Notes: generated by a model not told the origin, from the letters alone. A stretch of 23,629 bases of DNA from Thermoanaerobaculales bacterium (GCA_029932545.1 JAOZPW010000011.1:2575-26203), one strand, 5' to 3'. Shown: positions 1 to 10,100, counted from the stretch's first letter. Program-made: numbers and translations.

Positions 1-65
1 CTGTCGCTGTCGCTGAATTCTCCGGTGAACGACGGTTCTCACAGCAACAGCGGCGGAGTTGTGGA

Positions 66-93
66 TTGTTGGTTCCATCGGCTCAGGTATGAT
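66..93 (+). promoter_or_regulatory. Putative sigma70-type promoter of the beta-barrel gene
   Basis: A -35-like TTGTTG (66-71) and a -10-like TATGAT (88-93) are separated by 16 nt. The predicted transcript would begin near position 100, just before the AGAGGAGG ribosome binding site at 103-110 and the ATG at 121. The -10 box matches the consensus at five of six positions, the -35 box at three. Read by eye only. Confidence 0.45.
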
Positions 94-120
94 GTCCCTC
101 TAAAGAGGAGGCTATCGATA

Positions 121-672
121 ATGTATTTTTCTTTCAGACGAGTTGTTCCTATCCTAGCGTTATTTGTGGTGGTGGCTCTTGCGGCCGTTCCGGCATCGGC
201 GGGCGGTCTCAAGGTCTTCGGCGCATACCTGGACAGCAGCGACGTCGGGGCTTTCACCGGCGCCGGAGTCCGTTATTCATCCAGTGACACCCTGGGCTGG
301 GAGTTCGGGGCCACGGCCTATCTCGAAGGCGACGACTTTGATTTTGGTGAGCTGGATTTTGACAGCGACAGCATTGACAACACGGCATTGGATTTTGGCT
401 TTCTCGTCAGCATCAATGAGCTTTTCTATTTCACCGGCGGTGTGTCCTACTTCATGTTTGATGCTGACTATGGAGACGTCGATGACGAGTGGGGCTTTTA
501 CGCTACCTTGGGTGCGACGATCGGCGGCGACACTTTCCGGTTCTTCATCGAGGGCATGTACCGGGACGTCAGCGCCACGATCACATACGACGATTTCGAA
601 CTCATCGAAGACGATGTCAAGTTGGATATCGGCGGATTCGGCGTCAATGCCGGCCTGGAGTGGCGGTTTTAG
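121..672 (+). CDS. Small outer-membrane beta-barrel-like protein
   Basis: Predicted 183-residue exported protein. The ATG at 121 is chosen because AGAGGAGG lies at 103-110 and translation from it opens with a Sec signal peptide: basic MYFSFRRV, a hydrophobic core, and a likely cleavage site after PASA near residue 28. The mature part alternates polar and aromatic/glycine residues in short amphipathic strands, is rich in Asp and Glu in the putative loops (the DDFDFGELDFDSD stretch), and ends in EWRF; a terminal aromatic residue is the usual beta-signal for BAM-mediated outer-membrane insertion. No enzymatic motif is visible. It has its own promoter and converges on the sensor kinase gene, whose stop codon is only 10 nt away. 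It may be an OmpW/OprF-like porin-fold protein, but no specific family is recognised. Confidence 0.75.
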   Translation: MYFSFRRVVPILALFVVVALAAVPASAGGLKVFGAYLDSSDVGAFTGAGVRYSSSDTLGWEFGATAYLEGDDFDFGELDFDSDSIDNTALDFGFLVSINELFYFTGGVSYFMFDADYGDVDDEWGFYATLGATIGGDTFRFFIEGMYRDVSATITYDDFELIEDDVKLDIGGFGVNAGLEWRF

Positions 673-682
673 CGACCTATTC

Positions 683-3600
683 TCAGGCAGGTCTGCCGTC
701 CAATAAATTCCGGACCCTGGCCAGGAGTTCGTGTGAATGATATGGCTTTCGAAGGAGGAATATGTCGTCCTCGATTGTAAGATCGTCACTGTGTGCGCGC
801 TGGGTGTATCCGGTAGTGAAGAGAATTGGGAGATCAGCTCGCGAATCCCGAATTCGGACCATCACTTCCCGGCCCCCTATTTTTGGCATCACAATATCAA
901 GAAGGACCAGTTGGATTTCATCCCCATGTTCCTCGAACACTCGAAGGGCTTCTTCACCGTCCGAAGCCAACAGCACACGGTAGCCGTACTGTTCGAGAAT
1001 TCTCCGTGACAGGTTCCGGACCGCTGCTTCATCCTCAGCGACAAGAATCGTCTCGGTGCCTTCGAGTTCCGGTTCAAGGCCGTCGGTCCCTGAGTCCTTC
1101 TCAGTCCTCTCGGGTTGAACGGCGGGAAGGAAGACTTTGAAAGCCGAACCTGTCCCCGGCTGGCTGTCAACCTCGATTACGCCCTGATGTTGCTGGACAA
1201 TTCCATAGACTGTTGCCAAACCCAGGCCGGTCCCTTGTCCAGTTTCCTTGGTCGTGAAGAACGGCTCGAAAATGTGTTCAAGCGTCTCGGCGTCAATGCC
1301 GCTGCCGGAATCCACCACCGACAGGCAGACAAAGGGGCCTGCTTTCGCCCCGGGGGAACCGTCAGGATCACCGGTTACGGTGACATCCCCGCATTCAATC
1401 GTCAGGGTGCCACCATCAGGCATCGCGTCTCGGGCGTTGATGCAGAGGTTGACCAATACCTGTTCAATTTGGCTGGGGTCGGCATGAATAATGGCGGGAT
1501 CAGGTGAAGGAATGACGCGAAGGCTGATAGGCGCGCCGATCACCCGCCGCAGAAGCTTCATCAGGTCGCCCACGAGTTGATTGAGGTCCAAATCGACGGG
1601 TTGGATCCATTGCTGTCGGCTGAAGGCGAGAAGCTGCCGTGTGAGATTGGCCGCCCGTTCAGTAGCATCACGTACGGTTTCGGCGTCCTCCCGATTCGGA
1701 CTGCCGTGTGGGAGGGTGGCCAGAAGCAGGTCGATGTGACCGTCAATGACCTGGAGAAGATTATTAAAGTCGTGGGCAATGCCGCCCGCCAGCTGTCCGA
1801 TGGCTTCCATCTTTTGTGACTGTCGCAGTTGGTCCTCAAGTTCGATTTCATGAGAGACGTCTCGTTTGACGGCAACGAAGTGGACGATGCGTCCATGTTC
1901 ATCGCGAACCGGAGAAATGATGGCGTCTTCGGTGAATGTCGAGCCGTTCTTGCTCCGGTTGACGATGCGGCCCCTCCAGGGTTTTCCTGAAGTGATGGTT
2001 GCCCAGAGGCCCGCAAAGAAGGCCGGATCGTGCTGATGGCTGTTGAGGATCCTGGGGTTCTGGCCGATTGCCTCGGCCTTGGTGAATCCGGTCACGGATT
2101 CAAAGGCCGGGTTGACGTACTCGATAGCCCCCGTGACGTCGGTGATGACAATCATCTCTGTCGCCTGTTCAATGGCCGAGAGCAACCGTTCCCGTTCTTT
2201 CTCCGCCTTCTGTTGAGCAGTGACATCTCGATAGGAGCACACACGCCCCTCGATAACCTCGTCAAAAATGAGGGGGCAGGAGAAGCGCTCGAAGACCCTC
2301 CCGTCCTTGAGATGCAGCACGCCACGTTTTTCGACCTGGGCCGGAATCTCAATGCAATCCTGGAGGCTGTTCGGATCTTCCAATTGACCCAGCATCAGAT
2401 CATACAACGGTGCGCTGTTGCCGGCCGACAATACCACCGCAGGGATGTCCCACATTTCGTTGAAACGAGAATTGGTATGCATGATCCGATTTTCGAAATT
2501 GACGACGAGAATCCCGTCTGCCGTCGACTCCAGGATTGTGCGAAGGTAGGCTTCTCCCTCTTGGTGTTTCCGATACTCGGTCCGTTTTCGTTCGGCGATA
2601 TCATGGGAGATGCCTTGAACTCCTACGACATCACCGCCAGCGTCGAATATCGGCTGGATTCCGATCGAAAACCAGGCGGAGTCTGTTCCCCTTCTCTGAA
2701 TCCTGGCGTCGAATTCGGTGGACTTGCCCTGAAGGCAGATTTCGAAAGCCTCTTGAGCCTGAGTGCGGTCGGCCGGATCAAAGGAAAGGAGGAAATGCTG
2801 GCCGATGACCCCTTTCTGGGGGAAACCCGTGAGGCGTGTGACCGCCTCGTTGACTTCAAGGAAGTTGCCCTCAAGATCGATGAGGTAGATTGCGTCTGCG
2901 GCCCTCTCGACAAGGCCCCGATATCTTTTCTCACTGTTTTCAAGGGCGATCTGAGCCCTTTGCCTCTGGACCAACTCTTCCTGCAGGTCTCTGCGAACCT
3001 CGAGAAGGGTCTGGTTCTTACGAGCAAATGCTCCTGCAATGACCACGATTGAAAGGAAAGCCATCATGCTGCCGCCGACCCACGGCCAATGCATCCGCAT
3101 GAATTCAATGAGGCTGATGTCACTCCTACGGGCGTAAACCCCGATGCCAAGCTCACGAGCGCAGTCATGGACCGGCTGGTAGTTGAGGGGGACGGTCCAT
3201 CCCTGACTGCGGGCGGCCTCGGCAGCCGGGTCGTCGGCCGGTATCGCCAGAAGGACGGCCGCAACAGATTCTGCGAGGGACGGTGGCGTTTGGTGGAGGG
3301 CGGCAAACGGCCATTCAGGATAGAGGCGTGTCGAAAGGAGGAACGGGAAGTTGGGATCGCTTTTCGCTGTCGCCGGGATGATTTTGAGATCGTTCAGATC
3401 GATCAACTTTTCGAGGGCCATGCGTTCGAGAGTGTCGGTTCGAACAGTTCCGGCATCAACATCCCCAGCCAGAACCATGTCGACTACACCATCGTGGGTT
3501 CCTGAAAAGACCAGATCCGAGAAGTCCTTCTCGGGCTCAATGCCGTTGGCCTTTAATTCCCTCCATGCGGCATGCCACCCTCCGAACGAAGAAACCTTGA

Positions 3601-4036
3601 CCGCCGCGAAGGTCTTTCCCCGCATGTCCCCAAGGCGGTTGATGTCGGAGCGGTCGGCTCGGCAGAAAATCACACCTCCGAAAGTCGTATAGGCATGGTC
3701 CGCCAGCTGGTTCTTGAGCGTCACCAGTCTCCGCACTCCATATTGAGCTTCCAATTGAACATAGAAAGCGGAATTGGCCAGGACAAAGTCAATGTCTCCA
3801 GCCCTGGTTGCTGGGGTGATCTGCTCGAAGTCAAGAGGGATGATCGTGAATGAATGTCCGGGGATTTCTCTGCTGAGATAGCGGGCGGTAGGACCCCATT
3901 TTTCGAGGCAGCGCTCTGCACCTCTCTTTGCAAGGACGCCGACGCGGTGCCCGGTGCAGTGAACGGTCTCGGAATTGCCGCCAACGGAGGCTGCCGGCAG
4001 CATCAGCAGGCCCAGAAAAATAGTCAGCAGTCTCAT
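683..4036 (-). CDS. Hybrid sensor histidine kinase: PhnD-type binding domain, three PAS, HisKA, HATPase, receiver
   Basis: Predicted 1117-residue inner-membrane hybrid kinase. The ATG at 4036 overlaps the preceding stop codon as ATGA and opens with a signal peptide (MRLLTIFLGLLML); the open frame upstream of it is low-complexity and opposes the real gene there. Residues about 24-300 resemble the PhnD/phosphonate-type periplasmic binding domain (FVLANSAFYVQLE, FGGVIFCRADR, SSFGGWHAAWRELK, DAGTVRTDTLERMA, STRLYPEWPFA). A membrane segment lies at about 320-338. Three PAS domains follow at about 370-484, 494-610 and 616-732, the last with VNPAFESVTGFTKAEA. The HisKA H-box has phospho-acceptor His755 (GGIAHDFNNLL). 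The ATPase domain shows an N-box at Asn867, G1 DSGSGI and G2 GTGLGLATVYG. The C-terminal receiver has Asp1002, phospho-acceptor Asp1047 and Lys1097, all intact. It is the last gene of the operon and probably a signalling pair with the HD-GYP regulator just upstream. The ligand is unknown. Confidence 0.92.
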   Translation of the reverse strand: MRLLTIFLGLLMLPAASVGGNSETVHCTGHRVGVLAKRGAERCLEKWGPTARYLSREIPGHSFTIIPLDFEQITPATRAGDIDFVLANSAFYVQLEAQYGVRRLVTLKNQLADHAYTTFGGVIFCRADRSDINRLGDMRGKTFAAVKVSSFGGWHAAWRELKANGIEPEKDFSDLVFSGTHDGVVDMVLAGDVDAGTVRTDTLERMALEKLIDLNDLKIIPATAKSDPNFPFLLSTRLYPEWPFAALHQTPPSLAESVAAVLLAIPADDPAAEAARSQGWTVPLNYQPVHDCARELGIGVYARRSDISLIEFMRMHWPWVGGSMMAFLSIVVIAGAFARKNQTLLEVRRDLQEELVQRQRAQIALENSEKRYRGLVERAADAIYLIDLEGNFLEVNEAVTRLTGFPQKGVIGQHFLLSFDPADRTQAQEAFEICLQGKSTEFDARIQRRGTDSAWFSIGIQPIFDAGGDVVGVQGISHDIAERKRTEYRKHQEGEAYLRTILESTADGILVVNFENRIMHTNSRFNEMWDIPAVVLSAGNSAPLYDLMLGQLEDPNSLQDCIEIPAQVEKRGVLHLKDGRVFERFSCPLIFDEVIEGRVCSYRDVTAQQKAEKERERLLSAIEQATEMIVITDVTGAIEYVNPAFESVTGFTKAEAIGQNPRILNSHQHDPAFFAGLWATITSGKPWRGRIVNRSKNGSTFTEDAIISPVRDEHGRIVHFVAVKRDVSHEIELEDQLRQSQKMEAIGQLAGGIAHDFNNLLQVIDGHIDLLLATLPHGSPNREDAETVRDATERAANLTRQLLAFSRQQWIQPVDLDLNQLVGDLMKLLRRVIGAPISLRVIPSPDPAIIHADPSQIEQVLVNLCINARDAMPDGGTLTIECGDVTVTGDPDGSPGAKAGPFVCLSVVDSGSGIDAETLEHIFEPFFTTKETGQGTGLGLATVYGIVQQHQGVIEVDSQPGTGSAFKVFLPAVQPERTEKDSGTDGLEPELEGTETILVAEDEAAVRNLSRRILEQYGYRVLLASDGEEALRVFEEHGDEIQLVLLDIVMPKIGGREVMVRIRDSRADLPILFTTGYTQRAHSDDLTIEDDIFLLRKPYHSHELLARVRNLLDGRPA

Positions 4037-5097
4037 ACACCGACCAGCGAGACGACTTCGGCCTTTCCCATCTGGTTGATCATGGAGATGATCTCGGGGT
4101 CGAACTGGGTTTTGCTGAAGTGGTTCAATTCCCTCAGAGCGTGGTCGAGTCCCGGGGCTTTTCGGTACGGCCGGTCGGAGGTCATGGCGTCGAGAGCGTC
4201 GGCAACGGCGAAGATCCTTGCCCCCCACGGGATCTCTCGACCGACCAGACCTGCGGGGTACCCTGAACCGTCAAAATTCTCGTGGTGGTGGCGGACAATG
4301 ACCGAAGCCTCGGCCAGAAATGGGATTGGTTCGAGGATTTTGTAGCCGATCTCGGGGTGATTTTTCATCACTGCCATCTCCTCAGTCGTCAATTTCCCCG
4401 GTTTGAGAAGGATAGAATCGGGTATTCCGATCTTTCCGATGTCATGGAGCAGGGCCCCACGGGAAAGGTCCTTCCGCTTCCCGGCTGGGAGTCCCAGGCG
4501 ATCGGCGAAGGTCATCGACATGCGTGTCACCCGTCTGGAATGTTGACCGGTGCCGACCTCCCGGGCATCAACGGCGGACGCCAAGGCGGCCAACGTCATG
4601 TCATAGGTGATATTGAGATCCTTGAGAGCCTGCTCGAGACCCTGGGTCGCGGTGTGAATACGATGCTCGAGGTCTCGAGCGTATGCACGGTTTTCCAGGA
4701 TCAATCGCCGTCGCTCACGAGCCCGTGCCACGGCAGTTGCGAGGTGGGCGCCCCGAACGGGTTTGGTCAGAAAATCACTTGCGCCGCCATTGAGGCAGCG
4801 GACGGCAAGGTCGACGTCTCCGTGTCCGGTCAGCATGATAACGGCGATCTCCGGATATCTGATGCGCATTTCGGAGAGAAGGTCAGTTCCGTCCCTGTCG
4901 GGCATACGGATATCGCAGATAACGACCTCGGGGTCAGTCGTCAGCAACGCTTCAAGGGCCGAGTCGACGCTGTCGGCCGTGTGGCACTCAAATCCCTCGA
5001 GGCCGAGAACGCGGGCGAGCACACTGCGAATCGTCGATTCATCGTCTACAATCAGAATCTGGCAACGTGGTGCGCCGGCGAAGTCAGAAGTAGCCAT
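4033..5097 (-). CDS. Response regulator with HD-GYP cyclic-di-GMP phosphodiesterase domain
   Basis: Predicted 354-residue cytoplasmic regulator. The N-terminal receiver (about 12-125) has Asp18/Asp19, phospho-acceptor Asp62 (VVICDIRMP), Thr90 and Lys112 (TKP). After a coiled linker (about 125-165) comes an HD-GYP domain (about 165-345) with the metal-binding HD pair at 218-219 (LLHDIGKIG), the HHHE cluster at 270-273 and the defining GSGYP at 277-281, so it looks catalytically intact. Members of this family hydrolyse cyclic di-GMP to pGpG or GMP. The start has no strong ribosome binding site. The gene follows an 83-nt gap after the tandem CheW gene, the largest gap in the operon, and its stop overlaps the kinase start by ATGA, so the two are probably translated together and functionally paired (inference). 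Confidence 0.93.
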   Translation of the reverse strand: MATSDFAGAPRCQILIVDDESTIRSVLARVLGLEGFECHTADSVDSALEALLTTDPEVVICDIRMPDRDGTDLLSEMRIRYPEIAVIMLTGHGDVDLAVRCLNGGASDFLTKPVRGAHLATAVARARERRRLILENRAYARDLEHRIHTATQGLEQALKDLNITYDMTLAALASAVDAREVGTGQHSRRVTRMSMTFADRLGLPAGKRKDLSRGALLHDIGKIGIPDSILLKPGKLTTEEMAVMKNHPEIGYKILEPIPFLAEASVIVRHHHENFDGSGYPAGLVGREIPWGARIFAVADALDAMTSDRPYRKAPGLDHALRELNHFSKTQFDPEIISMINQMGKAEVVSLVGV

Positions 5098-5180
5098 CGT
5101 TCAACCAGTTTACGCCATCATTGAGGGGAATCTTCAACTTCAACCACTGACCGGCCCGTCGGGTTGCTCTCAGCAGTCAG

Positions 5181-6038
5181 CTAACCCAATGCAGCCCAAA
5201 TCCGGTCGGGGTCGAGGGTGAAGGCGGGATTTCCGAGCGGATCGAGATCCAATAGATCACACCCGCCCAGGAATGCCGGCGGTTCCTGATCCGATTCCTC
5301 GTCCCGGTCTTCCTCCTGGTTGCTGAGTTCCACCATTCCGTGAGTGTCGTCAACGGCAAGCCCGAAGAGCCCTGCCGAACACTTCAGAACAACGATTGCA
5401 ACGGCAGATACCGCGTTCGAGAGGGCCGGGGCCACAGGGATAGGACGACCTTGAAGTTGAAGCATGCCGAGAATTGTTTTTGGCAGTCCCGGCAGTCTCA
5501 TCAGGAACTCGCCATCAACCACATGCTCAACAGCCGCCAGTGGAACCGCCGCCGAATGGCCGTCGACCGTAATGGCCAGATAACGCCCTGGGGCGTCTTG
5601 AATTTCACCGTGGGCCGCTGGCCATTCTCCTCCCCCTGGGTCCTTGACAAGCAGATGGAACGGCGCCACCTCGGGAACGATGTGGTCTTCGACCATATGA
5701 AAGGCACGGTATGGGAGCCCCGGATGACCGAGAATCCAATTCAACGGTACCCGGAAGGAGGTTTCCGGATCCACCTCGACAAGTCCGAGAAAACGATCCG
5801 CCAATAGCGCCATCATCTCATCGTGAATCTGAAGAATAGCGACGCCGGCATCGAGAGCCGGGTCTCGGCCCGGGAAACTCAGACATTCGTCCAGTCGGAT
5901 GAAGGGGATTTCTTCATCGCCCCACAGGACTTGATCTCCACGGTGTTCAACATCGAACCATGGAATAAGGCGTTCCATCCCTTTGAAGGGTAACAAGAGA
6001 TCAAGATCACCGACGCGGCAGGCGAGCATGCGTTCCAT
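5181..6038 (-). CDS. Tandem CheW-like coupling protein (ChpC position)
   Basis: Predicted 285-residue protein made of two CheW-like halves. The first (about 1-135) carries FKGMERLIPW, EIPFIRLDECL and a C-terminal PEVAPFHLLVK. The second (about 150-285) repeats the pattern with YLAITVDGHSAAVPLAAVEHVV, MLQLQGRPIPVAPAL and VAIVVLKCSAGLFGLAVDD. The hydrophobic beta-strand spacing and the GxxxxRGxxxPVxDL-like core (here LQGRPIPVAPAL) support a CheW/SH3-like fold, although both halves diverge from classical CheW. An acidic insert (NQEEDRDEESDQE) interrupts the second half. The ATG shares one base with the cheB stop codon (TAATG), indicating translational coupling. Coupling proteins link receptors to CheA; a second, divergent one sits at the same place as ChpC in pil-chp clusters. 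Confidence 0.72.
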   Translation of the reverse strand: MERMLACRVGDLDLLLPFKGMERLIPWFDVEHRGDQVLWGDEEIPFIRLDECLSFPGRDPALDAGVAILQIHDEMMALLADRFLGLVEVDPETSFRVPLNWILGHPGLPYRAFHMVEDHIVPEVAPFHLLVKDPGGGEWPAAHGEIQDAPGRYLAITVDGHSAAVPLAAVEHVVDGEFLMRLPGLPKTILGMLQLQGRPIPVAPALSNAVSAVAIVVLKCSAGLFGLAVDDTHGMVELSNQEEDRDEESDQEPPAFLGGCDLLDLDPLGNPAFTLDPDRIWAALG

Positions 6039-7150
6039 TACGAGGCCTCCAGGGAATTGAGATGATCCACGAGACCGGTCAGTGCAGGAGGCATGCTCTC
6101 GAGTGGCAATACCTCATCCACCGCATCCATTCGAGCGGCGGCGGCCGGCATGCCGAAGACCACCGAAGACTCTTCGTCCTGGGCGAGGACTATGCCACCA
6201 TTTTCTCGAATTGCTATCGCACCTCGGGCCCCGTCCTCCCCCATGCCGGTCAGTACCACACCGATGGCGCGCCGCCCGGTTGTGCAAGCGATGGAGCGAA
6301 AGAGCAGGTCGGCCGACGGTCGGGCGCCGTTGACAGGCTGCCCTTCACGAATCCGTGTTTCGCGTCCGTTGAGTTCGAGATGAAAACCTCCGGGTGCGAC
6401 GAGAACAGATCCTGGATTTGTCACCATTCGATCTTCGGCTTCACAGACTGTGAAGGGTGTTACTTCATTGAGGCGGATGGCAAACTCCCGGGTGAATCGT
6501 GGTGGCATATGCTGACATACGACGATGGCGGCATTGAGCTTGTGGTCTAAACCCTGAAGAAGGGCCCGGACGGCAACCGGTCCACCGGTTGATGCCGCCA
6601 CGGCGATGATCGGAAGGCTCGACGTTTCCAAAGGCAAAGGTGGAGCCGAAGGCTTCTCCGTCAGAGGTTGCTCCGGTGGTTTCTCAAAGGAGGGCATACT
6701 GTCCATGCGCGAGGCGTTTCGAACCACTCGAATCCTCGAAGCTGTGCGTACGTACCTTACGAGATCCGTGCGAACCCGATCGAGATCCAAGGTAACAGGG
6801 CCGCTCGGTTTCTCGACCACCTCAATGACTCCGAATTCCAGCGCCTCTATGGCCGCAAGGGAATTACGTGGTGCGTAGGAACTGACAATGACGATCGGAG
6901 CAGGACAGTGGGCCATGATCCATCGGCTCGCTTCAAGTCCATCGAGCCGCGGCATGTTGATATCCATCGTAATGACGTCCGGTTCGAGAGCCTTGCGGGC
7001 CTGGATGGCTTCAAGTCCGTCGGCAGCCGTACCGACCACTTGCATGTCCCCCTCGGCCTCGAGGATGGCGGTGATTTCCCTTTGCATGAAGGATGAATCG
7101 TCCACGACCAAGACTCGAATCTTGGTCCGCGCCGAATCAGGTGCCGGCAT
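6038..7150 (-). CDS. cheB: Chemotaxis response regulator protein-glutamate methylesterase CheB
   Basis: Predicted 370-residue methylesterase/deamidase acting on receptor glutamyl residues. The receiver (about 10-125) has the acidic pair Asp17/Asp18 (VLVVDDSSF), phospho-acceptor Asp63 (ITMDINMPRLDG) and Lys114 (EKP). After a proline-rich linker (about 140-178) the catalytic domain shows the triad Ser187 (AASTGGP), His214 (CQHMPPRFT) and Asp306 (GMGEDG). All key residues are intact. Two adjacent starts exist: ATG at 7150 and TTG at 7153, 10 and 7 nt downstream of GGGAG; ATG is preferred, and the choice changes one residue. It lies 16 nt downstream of cheA. ChpB in the Pseudomonas system lacks the receiver, so this one is more like a canonical CheB in that respect. 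Confidence 0.95.
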   Translation of the reverse strand: MPAPDSARTKIRVLVVDDSSFMQREITAILEAEGDMQVVGTAADGLEAIQARKALEPDVITMDINMPRLDGLEASRWIMAHCPAPIVIVSSYAPRNSLAAIEALEFGVIEVVEKPSGPVTLDLDRVRTDLVRYVRTASRIRVVRNASRMDSMPSFEKPPEQPLTEKPSAPPLPLETSSLPIIAVAASTGGPVAVRALLQGLDHKLNAAIVVCQHMPPRFTREFAIRLNEVTPFTVCEAEDRMVTNPGSVLVAPGGFHLELNGRETRIREGQPVNGARPSADLLFRSIACTTGRRAIGVVLTGMGEDGARGAIAIRENGGIVLAQDEESSVVFGMPAAAARMDAVDEVLPLESMPPALTGLVDHLNSLEAS

Positions 7151-7166
7151 CAACTGCAGGCTCCCA

Positions 7167-10100
7167 TCATGACGGCAACCTGGGTTCGGGCAGCCATTTC
7201 ACAATATCCTCACGGCTCAACGGTTTTGTCAGATATCCGGTGGCGCCGACGCTTGCGGCGTGCTTCCGGTGTTTCTCCGAAGCCCGAGAGGAAAGCACTA
7301 CGACCGGAAGATCCTTGGTCTCTGGATTTCGACGAATAGTTGCAATCAGTTCATAGCCGTTGAGACGAGGCATCTCGAGATCTGTGATGACCAGGTCGAA
7401 CCTGCGTTGGCGCATCAATTCAATGGCCTCAACCCCATCTCGAGCGGTCACGGCCTCGACGCCGGAATTTTCCAGGAGACGCTCGGCAGTCCGTCTCACA
7501 CTCAGACTGTCGTCAACGACGAGAACCAGAGGCAACTGCTCTCGTTCCATTCTTCTGACGGCGGCAGCCGGGGCAACGAGTTCGAGAGTATGGTCCTGGG
7601 CGAGCAGTCCGGCAAGTTCGAGGACCAAATTGACGGAACCGTCCCCGGCCAGAGCAGCGCCGGAAAGGAATGGATGGTTTTCGAAGATATGGCCGAGGGG
7701 TTTGAGGACGATTTCTTCTCTTGCAAGAATCCGGTCAACCATCAGCGCAACCCGTTGATTTCCTGCACGGACGACGACGGCAGGGTGTTCCTTTGGCTTG
7801 TCTTCGTCGATGCTTGAAGAGCCGATCAGGTTGGCCAGGACATGAAAAGAGATAGCCTCACCTCGGAGAACCAGCAGAGGACCTTCCGGAGTTTGCTGGA
7901 TGTGGGACGCCCTGACCGTGGTCACCTCGTCGATACCGGACAGCGGCAAGGCGAAAATCTCACCACCAACGGCCACAAGGAGGGCCTGGTGAATAGCAAG
8001 AGTGGTCGGAACGGTCAAAGAGAATGTCGTCCCTCGGCCCTCGGTTGTCTCAACGGTGGTTCGTCCATTGAGGCGCGAGACGACTTCATGGACTGCCGAA
8101 AGGCCCATGCCACGCCCGGCCAACTGGCCCGACACGTCACGAGTCGACAAGCCGGGGCGGAAGATCAGCTGTTCGACTTCGCTTCGATCAACCTCCAGAC
8201 CAAGGCCGGCAGCTGCTTCCTTGACCTTCTCAGGATCGAGGCCGCGCCCATCGTCGTGGACTGTGATTGTCACGGCATCCCCTTCCTGGAATGCCGTCAA
8301 TCTGAGGACACCTACCTCGGATTTTCCGGCCGTACGTCGTTGTTCGACGGTTTCGATACCGTGAGCGACAGCGTTGCGGACGAGGTGGACCAAACACCCG
8401 TAAAGCCGTTCGAGCACCGCACGGTCGATTTCGACATCTCCGCCGAAAATCTCCATGCGAATCTCTTTACCTTCAGCACGAGCGTTCTCGCGCAGCGGAC
8501 GGGACAGTCGCCGGAAAAGTCGTGAAACCGGAACCATACGAATGCGCGTGATCTCGGTCTGCAAAGTGTTCGTGATTTTCTGAAAGCTCTCCGTTTCGGC
8601 GCCGAAACTGCCGAAGATTCTTTCGAGTTCAACCATGATCTCCGACGTGTCCGTCGAGATTTCAATGAGGGATCTCGACAGGATGTTGAGATCATCGTAG
8701 CGGTCGAACTCCATTCCCGAAAACCCGAGACTGACCTCTGAAGATCCTTTGCCTCGAACATCTGTTTCGATATCCCGGAATTCGTAGCGTTGGCGGTAGC
8801 CTTCCACCAGGGAGACCAGCCTGTCCTGACTGGATTTAAGGGAGCCTCGGAGGTCCGCCAGACTTTCGAGCTGCAGCGCCATCCGTGTGCGGTTGATGAC
8901 CAGTTCACCAACGAGATTCATCAAAATGTCGAGACGCCGGGCGGGTACCCGAAGGGTTGCGCTCACTCCGGCGCCTTCTCCCTCTTCCGTCTGTTGACCG
9001 GCTGCTCGGCCCATCAGGAGATCATCGATTGTCTGGACTTCCTGATCGGCAACACGCGGCGCCCGACCGAGATGCCGCAGGCGATCCATGGCGTGCAGGA
9101 GCCGTTCTCCGAAATCGGCGGAATCCGCATCATCAGGATTCTGGAGGACTTTATCCAGTTGCTGCTCAATTCGATGAGCACCCGCGGCCAACGACGTATA
9201 GCCGACCGTATCTGAGATGCCCTTGAGAGTGTGAATCCACCGAAAGACACCCTCAAGAGCCGAGCCGAGGTCTGCGCCACCCTCCAAGTTGACGAGTTCA
9301 TCCTCAATCCGCTCAAAGAGATCATCAGACTCGTCCCTGAAATCGGCTAGTGTCTCGGCATCAACTTGTGGGATCTGAATATCCACATGGGCCTTGCGTC
9401 GTTCGATGACGGCCAGTATCGTCTGAAGCGTGGTCATGGTCACTGATTTGACGTTGTCGATCGACATGTCCGGATCGGTCTCGGCCAGTCCGATACTCTC
9501 CTCGATCAGCCGTGAGCGCCCCCCAAATTCGTCCAGTCCGACGGTAGCGGCGCTGCCGGCCATGGTGTGAAAGAAGCGACCGACCTCACCCCAGGTTGGG
9601 TGCGTCAACGGAAGGTCATTGATCTCCTGAACCCACCGGCCGGCCATGTCGAGATGGTCCGAAATTTCCTCGCGGAGAAGATCGATCAAGTCTGAATCCC
9701 CGGCTGCCAACCACGCTCGAAGTTCATCCTCCGTCACGGGGGTCATCTTGACATCGGAGGGGTAGTCGTCAGGGTCGGCGCCCTCAGGCTCTTCATTTCC
9801 ATCTGTAGGGGTCATGCCTCCCTCGATCTGAACCCGACTCTCTTCGACGGGGCCGAGAAATTCGGCTGCATCCTCCGAAAATCGTTGTTTCACCTCCTCG
9901 GACCAGCGAGCGAGGTCTGCCGGGTCCTCCTTCCCGCCGTCCTCAGAGCACACATTCTCAATGGAAAGGCGCAAGATCGGCAGGATTTCGGACAAGGACC
10001 CAAAACACGTTTCACCTTCTCCTCTTCCCGCTTGGTCGCGACCGAACTCCAGGAGGAGTTCCAGGGACGCGGATATTCCCGACACAACCGAGAGGCGCAT

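Noticed and set aside
1..24. CTGTCG repeat at the window start
   Set aside because: Only about two and a half copies of a 6-nt unit at the edge; too short to call a repeat or the end of a gene.
2030..3052. Long + strand open frame of 340 codons opposite the sensor kinase
   Set aside because: It lies antisense to clear PAS-domain coding sequence, has no ribosome binding site or recognisable domain, and reflects codon bias of a GC-rich gene.
4037..4228. In-frame upstream extension of the sensor kinase
   Set aside because: It would bury the signal peptide behind 64 basic residues and overlap the HD-GYP gene; the ATG at 4036 is better.
4282..5124. + strand open frame of 280 codons opposite the HD-GYP regulator
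   Set aside because: Antisense to intact REC and HD-GYP motifs; composition is not protein-like.
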